A stretch of 64,000 bases of DNA, taken from positions 1 through 64,000 of the forward strand of contig NZ_SOZH01000007.1 of the NCBI RefSeq assembly GCF_004519295.1. The letters run 5' to 3'. Of the stretch, positions 16,771-25,581 are shown piece by piece; the stretch's first letter is position 1; each line of letters starts with the position of its first letter. This DNA is from Cellulosimicrobium funkei (lineage in GTDB: Bacteria; Actinomycetota; Actinomycetes; Actinomycetales; Cellulomonadaceae). The notes under the pieces were generated by a model. The model saw nothing but the letters and a program-made list of their open reading frames with translations, searched no databases and was not told the DNA's origin. Both the position numbers and the translations under genes were made by a program.

Positions 16771-18014
16771 GACGCGACCTCGACCCAGCCGCCCGTGCGC
16801 ACCGACGTGGCCACGGCGTCGGCGAGCCGTGCGGCGCGCAGGCCGTCGTCGAACGTGGGCAGGCCGTCCGGGACGGCGCCTCCGATGGCCGCGGCGGTGT
16901 CGGCGACGAGCGCGTCGAAGCAGTCCTGGTAGCCCTGCGCGTGCCCTGCGGGGAGGCGCGAGTACCGGGCCGCCGCCGGGGAGAGCGTCTCGGGGTCGCG
17001 CACGAGGAGGCGCGACGTCGTGCGCCGGCCCTCCCAGAGCGTCTCGGGCTGCTCCTGGTCGAACGCGAGGGTGGACTCCGAGCCGGAGATCTCGAGGTAG
17101 AGCCGGTTCTTGCGACCGGCCGACACCTGCGAGATCACGGCCGAGCCGAGCGCGCCGCCGTCCGTCGCGTACTGGAGCGTCACGGCGTCCTCGGTCGCGA
17201 CCTCGTGCACGACGCCGTCGGCGCCCCGGCGGTGCGGGTTCACCGTGGCCGACTGCGCGACGAGGCGCACGATGCGCTGGCCCGTCGTGAACTCCAGCAG
17301 GTCGCAGAAGTGGGAGCCGATGTCGCCGAACGCGCGGCTCGCGCCGCCCAGCGCGGGGTCGACGCGCCAGTTGTCGTCGGAGTCGCGCAGGAGCCAGTCC
17401 TGCAGGTACGAGCCGTGCACGAGCGAGACGGTGCCCACCTCGCCGCGGCGCACGCGCTCGCGCGCCTCGCGGACCATGGCGTGGAAGCGGTAGGTGAACG
17501 GCACGACGGCGACGCGCCCGTCCCGCTCGCGCGCCGCGGCCGCGAGGCCGGCGAGCTCGACCGCGCCCGCGACGTCGGTCGCGAGCGGCTTCTCGCACAC
17601 CACGTGCTTGCCGGCGGCGAGCGCCGCGCGCGCCAGGGGGACGTGCAGGTGGTTGGGCGTGCACACGTGCACCACGTCGACCTCGGGGTCCGTGAGCAGC
17701 TCCTCGACCGTCGCGACGGCGCGCTCGGCGCCGAGGCCCGGCGCGGCGGCGCGCGCGATGTCGAGGTCGGCGGCGGCGACGCTCACGACGCGGCCTCCGC
17801 CCGTGCGCACGGCCCGGGCGTGGACCCCGCCCATGAACCCGGTGCCGAGGATCCCGGCGCGGTACCCGGCGGCGGGCAGCCCGAGCTCGTCGGGGCTGCT
17901 GGCGGGGAAGGTGCTTCGGGCGGTCGAGGCCCCTGGCGTGGTCGCTCCCGGGAGGGGCGTCCCCGGCTCCAGCACCGGGGTACGCACGTCCTGCGCGACG
18001 TCGTCGGCTCGCAT
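16767..18014 (-). CDS. Gfo/Idh/MocA family oxidoreductase (locus 1, first gene)
   Basis: A 415-residue NAD(P)-dependent oxidoreductase. After a 50-residue N-terminal extension comes the Rossmann motif GILGTGFMGGVHA, the CEKPLATDV motif with the conserved lysine, and GDIGSHFCDLLE with the catalytic His. Family members oxidise or reduce sugars, often at C3, giving or consuming 3-keto-sugars. The ATG at 18014 is seven bases after the -10 hexamer TACGTT, so the transcript is probably leaderless. An in-frame ATG further upstream would lie beyond the promoter and is rejected. It heads an operon with the ABC genes. Confidence 0.88.
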   Translation of the reverse strand: MRADDVAQDVRTPVLEPGTPLPGATTPGASTARSTFPASSPDELGLPAAGYRAGILGTGFMGGVHARAVRTGGGRVVSVAAADLDIARAAAPGLGAERAVATVEELLTDPEVDVVHVCTPNHLHVPLARAALAAGKHVVCEKPLATDVAGAVELAGLAAAARERDGRVAVVPFTYRFHAMVREARERVRRGEVGTVSLVHGSYLQDWLLRDSDDNWRVDPALGGASRAFGDIGSHFCDLLEFTTGQRIVRLVAQSATVNPHRRGADGVVHEVATEDAVTLQYATDGGALGSAVISQVSAGRKNRLYLEISGSESTLAFDQEQPETLWEGRRTTSRLLVRDPETLSPAAARYSRLPAGHAQGYQDCFDALVADTAAAIGGAVPDGLPTFDDGLRAARLADAVATSVRTGGWVEVAS

Positions 18015-18021
18015 GGATGAC

Positions 18022-18050
18022 AACGTAGGGGCACTTATGTCGAGGGTCAA
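18022..18050 (-). promoter_or_regulatory. promoter of locus 1 with overlapping palindromic operator
   Basis: TTGACC (18045-18050) and TACGTT (18022-18027) are spaced by 17 bp and point toward the Gfo/Idh gene. The plus strand at 18037-18050 reads ATGTCGAGGGTCAA, a variant of the TTGACGAGCGTCAA palindrome found at the locus 2 promoter. The block GTCAAGCAAAAGCCGA (18046-18061) recurs exactly at 30952-30967. The ROK regulator encoded at 31018 is the natural candidate for binding it. Confidence 0.65.
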
Positions 18051-18102
18051 GCAAAAGCCGAACATCAATCGTCACGTTTAGATAACCCTGTCCGCAAAAC
18101 AA

Positions 18103-18118
18103 ATGTGAAGGATCACAT
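18103..18118. promoter_or_regulatory. palindrome upstream of the locus 1 promoter
   Basis: ATGTGA-AGGA-TCACAT is a perfect inverted repeat about 52 bp upstream of the -35 element. The half-sites resemble Crp sites, but Crp needs a 6-base spacer and this has four. It may be a second regulator site. Confidence 0.35.
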
Positions 18119-18137
18119 CGGCGTCGCCGGACGCGGG

Positions 18138-18183
18138 CACGCCACCGCCCCCGGCCGTCGGGACGGCCGGGGGCGGTGGCGTG
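18138..18183 (-). terminator. 21-bp perfect hairpin terminator at the end of locus 2
   Basis: The left arm 18138-18158 pairs perfectly with 18163-18183 around a CGGG loop. It lies 66 bases after the isomerase stop codon, separating locus 2 from the promoter of locus 1. There is no U-tract. Confidence 0.75.
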
Positions 18184-18248
18184 TCGGACTGCCCCCACCC
18201 GCCGGTCGGCGACGCCGACCGACGGGGAGACTGCGGTGCTGCGTGGTG

Positions 18249-19250
18249 CTACTTGGTCGAGAACGCGGCGTCGAAGGCCGCGTCGGGCGCGTCGAACGCG
18301 TACTTCTTGACGAACTCCAGGGCCTCGGGGGCACCGACGAGACGGTCCATGCCGGCGTCCTCCCACTCGACCGAGATCGGGCCCTCGTAGCCGATCGTGT
18401 TGAGCATCCGGAACGCGTCCTCCCACGGCACGTCGCCGTGGCCCGTGGAGATGAAGTCCCAGCCGCGGCGCGGGTCCGCCCAGGCCAGGTGCGAGCCCAT
18501 CCGGCCGTTGCGGCCGTTGTGCATCCGCTTCTTCGTGTCCTTGCAGTCCACGTGGTAGATGCGGTCCTTGAAGTCCCACAGGAAGCTCACCGGGTCGAGG
18601 TCCTGCCACACCATGTGGCTCGGGTCCCAGTTGAGCCCGAACGCCTCGCGGTGCCCGATCGCCTCGAGCGTGCGGACCGTCGTCCAGTAGTCGTACGCGA
18701 TCTCGCTCGGGTGCACCTCGTGCGCGAACCGGACCCCGACCTCGTCGAACACGTCGAGGATCGGGTTCCAGCGGTCCGCGAAGTCCTGGTACCCGGCGTC
18801 GATCGCCTCCTGGGAGACCGGCGGGAACATCGCGACGTACTTCCAGATCGCCGAGCCCGTGAAGCCCACGACGGTCTTCACGCCCAGCTTCGCCGCGAGG
18901 CGCGCGGTGTGCTTCATCTCCTCCGCGGCGCGCTGGCGCACGCCCTCGGGGTCGCCGTCGCCCCACACGACGTCCGGCAGGATGTCGCGGTGGCGCTGGT
19001 CGATCGGGTCGTCGCACACCGCCTGGCCCTTGAGGTGGTTCGAGATCGCGTAGACCTCGAGGTCGTACTTGGCCAGCAGGTCGAGCTTGCCCTGGACGTA
19101 CTCGTCGTCGTCCCAGCGCCAGGGGTCGAGGTGGTCGCCCCAGCACGCGATCTCCAGGCCGTCGTAGCCCCAGCCGGACGCGAGGCGTGCCACCTCCTCG
19201 AACGGCAGGTCGGCCCACTGCCCGGTGAAGAGGGTGATCGGTCGTGCCAT
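18249..19250 (-). CDS. sugar phosphate isomerase/epimerase family TIM barrel (locus 2)
   Basis: A 333-residue xylose-isomerase-like TIM-barrel protein, of a different subfamily from the one in locus 1. Visible ligand-type residues lie in [52 protein letters not shown] and ISVEWEDAG. Substrate unknown; context suggests a keto-sugar or deglycosylated product. AAGGAG lies 10 bases before the ATG. It is the last gene of locus 2. Confidence 0.85.
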   Translation of the reverse strand: MARPITLFTGQWADLPFEEVARLASGWGYDGLEIACWGDHLDPWRWDDDEYVQGKLDLLAKYDLEVYAISNHLKGQAVCDDPIDQRHRDILPDVVWGDGDPEGVRQRAAEEMKHTARLAAKLGVKTVVGFTGSAIWKYVAMFPPVSQEAIDAGYQDFADRWNPILDVFDEVGVRFAHEVHPSEIAYDYWTTVRTLEAIGHREAFGLNWDPSHMVWQDLDPVSFLWDFKDRIYHVDCKDTKKRMHNGRNGRMGSHLAWADPRRGWDFISTGHGDVPWEDAFRMLNTIGYEGPISVEWEDAGMDRLVGAPEALEFVKKYAFDAPDAAFDAAFSTK

Positions 19251-19290
19251 GGTCGTGTCTCCTTCGGTCGTTCTCGGTTCGTGCCCGGGG

Positions 19291-20088
19291 TCACCGGGCG
19301 GACGTCTTGGTCAGGGGGCGGGGCGTGTCCCCCGCGGCCTCGTCGGTGCCCGACGCGCGCGCGCGGCGCCGCACGACGACGTAGCCCGCGGCGAGCAGCA
19401 GCGCGGCGACCACGGCGACGGCGACCCACACGAGCGCGCTCGTCGAGCCCTCGTCCGTGGCGGTGCCGTCGGCCGCGGTGCCCTCTCCGGCGGCGTCGTC
19501 GCCCGCGGCGGCGTCGTCGCCGGCCGCGTCGGCGCCTGCCGCCTCACCCTCCGCGCCGGCGGCGTCGCCGCCCTCCTGCGCCGCCGCGTCGTCGCCCTCG
19601 CGCGGGGCGGGCTCCGGCAGCGGCACGACGTCGACCTGCGCCGACGCGGTGGCCTCGGCGGGGTGGGTGATCGTGGCGGTGAGCGTCCAGTTGCCGTCGG
19701 CGAGGACGCCGGGGTCGGACGTGTACCAGCCGACGCCCTCGGACGCCGACCGCAGCGTGAGGGGGCCGACGGTCTCGCCGGCCGCGGACTCCCCCGTCAC
19801 CGAGACGTCGGCCGCCTCCTCGACGGGGTGGCCGTCGACCTTCCAGGTGAGGTTCGCGGACACGCCGCCCTGGCCGTCCGTGCCGAGCGAGATGACGACG
19901 TCGCCGCCGTGGGCGCCGGCCGGGGCCGCGCCGACGAGCGCGAGCACGCCGCCGAGCAGGAGGCCCAGCGCCGCGGTGAGGAGCGCGCGGGCGCGATGCC
20001 GCACGGGGGCGGCCGTCCGGCGGAGCGGCAGGAGCCGCGTGCCGCCCGGAGGCCGGGGGCTGGTGCGCTGGCGGGGCGTACGGGACAT
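19291..20088 (-). CDS. secreted, membrane-anchored YtkA/CopC-like domain protein
   Basis: The 265-residue product has a basic N-terminus and signal peptide (about 1-60) ending in PAGA, so the mature protein would begin [10 protein letters not shown]. An N-terminal His next to a beta-sandwich is how CopC- and YtkA-like domains bind copper, but it is not diagnostic. The beta domain (about 62-155) has the [18 protein letters not shown] pattern. A low-complexity Asp/Ala/Gly linker (about 165-215) leads to a C-terminal transmembrane helix (about 220-242) and basic tail. It lies between the ThuA fusion and the isomerase of locus 2 and has no counterpart in locus 1. A redox or metal role supporting the dehydrogenase is a guess. 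Confidence 0.6.
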   Translation of the reverse strand: MSRTPRQRTSPRPPGGTRLLPLRRTAAPVRHRARALLTAALGLLLGGVLALVGAAPAGAHGGDVVISLGTDGQGGVSANLTWKVDGHPVEEAADVSVTGESAAGETVGPLTLRSASEGVGWYTSDPGVLADGNWTLTATITHPAEATASAQVDVVPLPEPAPREGDDAAAQEGGDAAGAEGEAAGADAAGDDAAAGDDAAGEGTAADGTATDEGSTSALVWVAVAVVAALLLAAGYVVVRRRARASGTDEAAGDTPRPLTKTSAR

Positions 20089-20302
20089 CGGGTCATCACC
20101 TCGTCGTGGGTCCGTGTGCGGTGGGGGCGGCGGTCGTCGCCGGTCCCCCGGGGTGCCCCGGCGCCGGGCCGGAGCGCCCGTTCCCGGGCGCCGGGGCCGG
20201 AGACCCGGAGGTCCCCGTCGTGCTCGTCGTGCGGGCAGCGTACGGTCGGCCCGGCCGATGGGCCGCCCGGACGCCCGAGCGCCCGCGCGCCGAGCGCGGT
20301 GC

Positions 20303-20337
20303 CCGGCGGGCCGGTGCTCAGCGCACCGACCCGCCGG
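20303..20337 (-). terminator. hairpin after the second ThuA fusion gene
   Basis: A 15-bp stem (20303-20317 with 20323-20337) with a 5-base loop. The single C-A mismatch on the plus strand becomes a G-U pair in minus-strand RNA, so the hairpin is fully paired in the direction of the gene ending at 20344. The rest of the 20089-20343 gap holds nothing recognisable. Confidence 0.6.
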
Positions 20338-20343
20338 AGCTCG

Positions 20344-23300
20344 TCAGGAGCAGGACCGGGCCGCGTAGTCCGCGGTCCCGGAGAACGTCCTCCCCTCGGC
20401 GTCCGTGGCGGTCACGGTCACGGTGCCCGCGTCGACCGCGACGGCGCGCGACGCGAACGACTGGTACGCGTTCGCACCGGGCGCGACGTCCGCGACCTGC
20501 TTCGACCCGTACGGGGTCTCGAGCGTGATCGCGAGCGGGACCGAGTCGTCGTTCACCGCGCGGACCGCGACGGACACCTTGCCGGCCATGCAGCGCGTCT
20601 CCGCGGTGATGGTGACGGCGATCGGCTCGGCCTCGTCCTCGACCACCCGGAAGTGGCCGAAGGACGCCGGAGCACCGGTGTCGGCCGACGCCCCGAGGGC
20701 GAAGAGACCGACCTTGGCGTCCGCGGCGGGCGCGTTGGTCACGCTCTCGTCGAACGTGGTCCACGTCTCGCCGTCCGCGCTGTACGCGCCGGTGAACGTG
20801 TCACCGGAGCGCGTGAGGCGCAGGTGCCACACCGACTCGGCGAGGCTCCCCGTCTGCGGCTGCGGGTTCTGCACCACTCCGCCGACCTCGCTGCGCAGCT
20901 CGATCCGGGCGTTGCGCGCCTGGCCGGCCTGGTTGTCGACCACGTAGTCGAGCTTCACGTAGTCGTCGTCGCCGCCGTAGACGATCAGACCGCCCTGCTG
21001 GTACTGACGGTCGAACGCGGAGCCGTCGACGACGGTCTCGATCGTCCACTCGTCACCCGGCTGGTCCTGCAGCACGATGTTCGGCACCGGGCGGTTGTCC
21101 GTCCCGTAGATGTCCGTGGGCGTCGTGTCGATCTGCAGGGAGCCGTCCGTCACGCGGTAGCCGGTCGGGTCCTCGCGGACGATCGACCAGCGGCACGTGT
21201 CGAGGGCGTCGCCGTCGAACTCGTCGTCCGGCCCGGGGGCCGCCGCCGTGTCGTCGGGCGTGATGTGGAACCAGTCGAACTCGGCGTCGACGACCGGGGT
21301 GGTCGTGTTGTTGCCCTTGAGGGCCACGAGCCCGATCTTCGCGTTCTCCAGGTCGGCGATCGACTTGGTCTGCGGCATCGTCGTGAAGTCGATGCCGTCG
21401 GCCGAGTAGGCCGCCTGGAGGCTCGCGCCGTCGCTGACGAACCGCACGTAGACCGTGTCGGGGTAGTCGGCACCGAGCGCGGCCGAGTTGGACTCGTTGA
21501 CCTCGTTCGGCTGGGCGTTCTCCTCACGGATGAACTGGAAGATCCGCGTCGCCGGGTCCGCCGTGGCCGACCGGCCCTGGAGGACCATCTTCGCGTAGTT
21601 GTCCTGGTCCTCCCAGATCAGCAGACCGGCCTGCTGGTACTGCTGGCGGGCCGGCAGGGTCACCTTCGCGGTGGCCGTGAACGGTCCGTCCGGGAGGTCC
21701 TGGAGCACCAGGTTCGGCACGACGGTGTTGTCCGTGCCGTAGAAGTCCCGCGTAGCCGTGGGGACCACCAGGCGCCCGTCGCGCACGACGAGGTTCTGGT
21801 CGCGGTTCGTCACGGTCCAGCGGTCCTCGTCCAGGTCGGTGCCGAGGAAGTCGTCCGAGCGGCCGGAGAAGCAGAGCCCCGGACCGGTCTCGGGCGCCTC
21901 GACGGTCACCGTCGTGTACTCGACCGAGTACGCGCCGCGCTCGTCGGTGGCCCGCACCTGGAGCCGGTAGGTGCCCGGCTGGTCGTACGTGACCGCGAAC
22001 GAGCCGGTGCCGTCGACGAAACCGTCGCCGAGGCCCGCGTCCCACGCGAACGTGACGGCCTCGTCCTCGGGGTCGGTCGCCGTGACCGACGCCGTGACCT
22101 CCAGAGGAGCGGTGCCCTCCGTCGGCGTGACCTCGAACGTGTCGATGGTCGGGCGCACGTTGTCCGTGACGCCGCGGCCGTCGAACTCGAGCCAGTTGAC
22201 GTTCATCTGGCCGGCCACGTTGACGAAGTAGAGCGTCCCCGTGCCCTCGGGCACGTCGGTGATCTCCGTCGTCGCCATCGTGTACGCCTGCCAGTCACCG
22301 GTGTTCGGCACGGTCACCCGGCCGATCTCCGGACCGTCGGGCGCGTCCCAGCGCACGGACACCGTGCCGCCCGAGGGCGACGCGACGCGCATGCCGAGAC
22401 CCTCGACGTTGTAGAGCGACATGGGCTCGTAGGCCCACCAGTCGTCCACCTCGATGTAGCCGAGGTTCTGGCCGCCCCCCGCGCTGTCGCTGGTCTGCTC
22501 CGTCTGGACGCCCGGGTCACCGGTGCTCGCCGAGCCGGGGAGCCGGCCCGTCGAGGTGTAGTACTCGGCCTGGAGCAGCTTCGGCTGCAGGATCTGGAGC
22601 GAGTTCGTCGTGAGCGGGACGCCCACCTCGCCGCCGTCGTCGGTGTAGAACGCCTCGAGCACCCAGAAGATGTTGGCCTCGAGCCCGTGGCCCTCGTCGC
22701 GGGCCGTCTGCATGACGCCCTCGCAGCCGGTCAGCTCCTCCATCGGGTGCGCGTGGGCGTCGTGCCCGAGCGCGGTCATCATCTGGAGGTTGGAGCAGTC
22801 CACCTCGCCGTCGGGGTCCTCGACCTCGACGACGTAGCGCACCTGGTCGCCCCACTCGAACACGCCACCGTTGTCCGGGAACGTGATCGTCACGCTCGGC
22901 GCCTGGTTCCCGACGACGATGCTGACGTTCGCGAAGCCCGTCTGGCCGTTCGCGTCGGTCGCCACGAGCTGCGCGGTGTAGCTGCCGTTCTCGGTGTAGG
23001 TGTGCACCGGGTTCGCCTCGGTCGACGGGTCGGACCCGTCGCCGAACGTCCACTGCAGCGAGATCGGGTCGCCCGCCGGGTGGCGGGTGCCCTCCGAGGA
23101 GAACTGCACCGTGAGGGGCGCGGCGCCGCTGGTCACGTCCGCGCTGGCGCGGGCGATCGGCGTCGGGTCGCCCTGCACGTAGTTGACCTTGTAGATGCCC
23201 GACGTCGTGTTGTTGCCGCCGAAGCCCTGGCCCCAGTCGATGACGTAGAGCGAGCCGTCCGGACCGAAGTCGAAGTCCATCGCGCGATAGAAGCCCGCCG

Positions 23301-25359
23301 CGGGGTCGAAGTGCTTCGGCAGGATCCGGTTGATGTCGACGAGCTCGTCGCGGTTCTCCCCGTCGAGCTGGAACGAGTACATCTTGCCCTGGTTCCACTC
23401 GCCGAAGATCGCCTTGCCGTCCCAGTACTCGGGCCACTTGACGTCCGAGTCGAGCTCCGGGTCGTAGTCGTAGACGGGGCCGCCCATGGGCGCACCGCCG
23501 CCGCCGATCTCCGGGAAGAGCGGGTTGCCGGCGTAGTTGTACCAGACGTCGGCCGCGACAGCCGGCGGGAGCTGGGTCAGGCCGGTGTTGTTCGGCGAGT
23601 CGTTCACGGGCCCGTTGGCGCAGTCGTACGCCTGGCCCGACTGGCCGGTCGCGAAGTTGTAGTCGATGTACGCCGCGTTGTCACCGGTGCAGTACGGCCA
23701 CCCGTAGAAGCCCGGCTCCGCGACGATGTTCCACTCGACCGTGTTCCCCGGGCCGCGGCTCGGGTTGGCGTTCTGCGCGTCGGGGCCGTAGTCGCCGACG
23801 AGCACGTTGCCCGTCTTCTGGTCCACACCGATGCGGAAGGGGTTGCGGAAGCCCATCGCGAAGATCTCGGGCTTCGTCTTGTCCGTCCCCGGGGCGAACA
23901 TGTTCCCCTCGGGGATCGTGTACGTGCCGTCGTCCTCCGGGTGGATGCGCAGCACCTTGCCGCGGAGGTCGTTCGTGTTCGCCGACGTGCGCTGCGCGTC
24001 GTACGACGTGCGGCCCGCGCGCTCGTCGAGCGGCGCGTAGCCGGCCGACTCGAACGGGTTGGTGTTGTCGCCCGTCACGATCACGAGGTTGTCGTCGCCG
24101 TCGAAGACCATGTCACCACCCGCGTGGCAGCACGTCTCGCGCTGCGTCGGGATGACGAGGACCTTCTCCTCGCTCGCGGCCGAGATCGTCCGGGTCGCCT
24201 CGTCGTACGTGAAGCGCGAGACGCGGTTGTGCGGCCCGTCCGTCCCGACGTCCTGCGGCGACCAGAAGAGGTAGACCCAGCCGTTCTCCCCGAAGTCCGG
24301 GTCCAGGACGACGCCCGTGAGCCCGTCCTCGTTGGCCTGCGTGACCGCGAGGGTCATCGCCGTCGTGGTCTGGTTGCTCTCCGGGTCGATGAGGCGGACG
24401 CGCCCGTCGCGCTCGACGTAGAAGACCGTCCCGTCGGGGGCGACGTCGAGCATCATCGGGTTGGACGTCTCCTCGTCGAGCGAGACGACCTCGTAGCTGT
24501 CCGACTGCGACGCGGCGCAGTCCGACGGCACGACGCCCGCGGCGGTCTGGATGCCGCCGAGCAGGTGCTGGAGGAACTCCGGCTCCGCGTAGGACTCGTT
24601 CGTGTGGCCGCCACCGGTGTACCACGAGCGGCCGCCGTCGTACGCCTGGCACCAGGCGATCGGGTGGTCGGCGCCCATCGCGCCCGACCCCGCGGTGTAG
24701 GACGTCTCGTCCAGGCTCGCGAGCACGTGCACGGTGTCGCGCGGGTTGGTGCGGTAGTTGTACCACTCGTCGTAGCGGTCCCAGCGCGACGGCAGGTGCG
24801 CCGTCGACTCGTGGGCGTGGTCCTCGACCTTGACGGTCGCGTCCTGGTTCTGCGGGTGGCTGCTGAAGTACGCGCCGACCAGCTCGCCGTACCACGGCCA
24901 GTCGTACTCGGTGTCGGACGCCGCGTGGATGCCCGCGTACCCGCCGCCGTTCTGGATGTAGCGCTCGAACGCGGCCTGCTGGTCGTCGTTGAGGACGTCG
25001 CCCGTCGTGGACAGCCACACGACGGCGTCGTACTGCGCCAGGTTCTCGTCCGTGAACGCTCCCGCGTCCTCGGTCGTGGTCACGTCGAAGTCGTTCTCCG
25101 CGCCGAGCTGCTGGATCGCCGCGATGCCCGCGGGGATCGACCCGTGCCGGAACCCGGCGGTCTTGCTGAAGACGAGCACGTCGAACGGTGCGGTGTCGGC
25201 GGCGGCTGCGACCGGAGCCGCCGGGGCGACGCTCCCGGCGGCGGGGGCCGCCGTGGCCGACACCGCCGTCGCGATGGTCAGGGGGAGAGCGATCGCCGCC
25301 GCGGCTGCTGCCGCGACCGTGCGCCTCACGGCGAGCGATCCTCCAAGCACGTTTCTCAC
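20344..25359 (-). CDS. secreted ThuA-glucose/sorbosone dehydrogenase multidomain protein (locus 2)
   Basis: A 1671-residue exported paralogue of the locus 1 protein. Order: signal peptide (about 1-45), ThuA-like domain (55-285, FDVLVFSKTAGFRH), glucose/sorbosone dehydrogenase propeller (286-726, with CCHAGGDMVFDGDDNL and MGFRNPFRIG), PKD (735-815), CBM6-like region (about 928-1056), a second PKD (1070-1156), two concanavalin-like domains (1160-1360, 1373-1573; AGLLIWEDQDNYAKM and GGLIVYGGDDDYVKL motifs), and the shared C-terminal domain (Cys1590, Cys1670). It lacks the third concanavalin domain of locus 1. The GTG at 25359 is chosen because GAGGAG precedes it at about 6-7 bases and a signal peptide follows. 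Confidence 0.85.
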   Translation of the reverse strand: MRNVLGGSLAVRRTVAAAAAAAIALPLTIATAVSATAAPAAGSVAPAAPVAAAADTAPFDVLVFSKTAGFRHGSIPAGIAAIQQLGAENDFDVTTTEDAGAFTDENLAQYDAVVWLSTTGDVLNDDQQAAFERYIQNGGGYAGIHAASDTEYDWPWYGELVGAYFSSHPQNQDATVKVEDHAHESTAHLPSRWDRYDEWYNYRTNPRDTVHVLASLDETSYTAGSGAMGADHPIAWCQAYDGGRSWYTGGGHTNESYAEPEFLQHLLGGIQTAAGVVPSDCAASQSDSYEVVSLDEETSNPMMLDVAPDGTVFYVERDGRVRLIDPESNQTTTAMTLAVTQANEDGLTGVVLDPDFGENGWVYLFWSPQDVGTDGPHNRVSRFTYDEATRTISAASEEKVLVIPTQRETCCHAGGDMVFDGDDNLVIVTGDNTNPFESAGYAPLDERAGRTSYDAQRTSANTNDLRGKVLRIHPEDDGTYTIPEGNMFAPGTDKTKPEIFAMGFRNPFRIGVDQKTGNVLVGDYGPDAQNANPSRGPGNTVEWNIVAEPGFYGWPYCTGDNAAYIDYNFATGQSGQAYDCANGPVNDSPNNTGLTQLPPAVAADVWYNYAGNPLFPEIGGGGAPMGGPVYDYDPELDSDVKWPEYWDGKAIFGEWNQGKMYSFQLDGENRDELVDINRILPKHFDPAAGFYRAMDFDFGPDGSLYVIDWGQGFGGNNTTSGIYKVNYVQGDPTPIARASADVTSGAAPLTVQFSSEGTRHPAGDPISLQWTFGDGSDPSTEANPVHTYTENGSYTAQLVATDANGQTGFANVSIVVGNQAPSVTITFPDNGGVFEWGDQVRYVVEVEDPDGEVDCSNLQMMTALGHDAHAHPMEELTGCEGVMQTARDEGHGLEANIFWVLEAFYTDDGGEVGVPLTTNSLQILQPKLLQAEYYTSTGRLPGSASTGDPGVQTEQTSDSAGGGQNLGYIEVDDWWAYEPMSLYNVEGLGMRVASPSGGTVSVRWDAPDGPEIGRVTVPNTGDWQAYTMATTEITDVPEGTGTLYFVNVAGQMNVNWLEFDGRGVTDNVRPTIDTFEVTPTEGTAPLEVTASVTATDPEDEAVTFAWDAGLGDGFVDGTGSFAVTYDQPGTYRLQVRATDERGAYSVEYTTVTVEAPETGPGLCFSGRSDDFLGTDLDEDRWTVTNRDQNLVVRDGRLVVPTATRDFYGTDNTVVPNLVLQDLPDGPFTATAKVTLPARQQYQQAGLLIWEDQDNYAKMVLQGRSATADPATRIFQFIREENAQPNEVNESNSAALGADYPDTVYVRFVSDGASLQAAYSADGIDFTTMPQTKSIADLENAKIGLVALKGNNTTTPVVDAEFDWFHITPDDTAAAPGPDDEFDGDALDTCRWSIVREDPTGYRVTDGSLQIDTTPTDIYGTDNRPVPNIVLQDQPGDEWTIETVVDGSAFDRQYQQGGLIVYGGDDDYVKLDYVVDNQAGQARNARIELRSEVGGVVQNPQPQTGSLAESVWHLRLTRSGDTFTGAYSADGETWTTFDESVTNAPAADAKVGLFALGASADTGAPASFGHFRVVEDEAEPIAVTITAETRCMAGKVSVAVRAVNDDSVPLAITLETPYGSKQVADVAPGANAYQSFASRAVAVDAGTVTVTATDAEGRTFSGTADYAARSCS

Positions 25360-25514
25360 AAGGTCTCCTCGTCGAGATGGGGAACTGTGCTGCGCTCCGC
25401 CGGGTCGGCGCCATCGGCCTGCCGTCCGTCCCGGGCTCGTCGGCGGACTGTCTCGGTGCTCCGCCGGGCACCTTCCTCGCCGCCAGCGCGGCGGTCGTAC
25501 CTCCTCTCGTCGTC

Positions 25515-25554
25515 CCGGTCGTCGGCCGTGCACCTGCGCGCGGCCGACGACCGG
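25515..25554 (-). terminator. hairpin between Gfo/Idh and ThuA fusion genes of locus 2
   Basis: A perfect 14-bp stem (CCGGTCGTCGGCCG, 25515-25528, with 25541-25554) and 12-base loop in the 222-bp gap. It may make transcription of the ThuA fusion partly independent, though no clear promoter is seen after it. Confidence 0.55.
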
Positions 25555-25581
25555 TCTGCCGTCCGTGCGGCGGGTCGAGAC

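Noticed and set aside
18103-18118. Crp binding site
   Set aside because: The half-sites match but the spacer is 4 bases, not 6, so it is kept only as an unassigned palindrome.
25360-25533. N-terminal extension of the locus 2 ThuA fusion
   Set aside because: It would place the signal peptide inside the protein, and AGGAG precedes the GTG at 25359.
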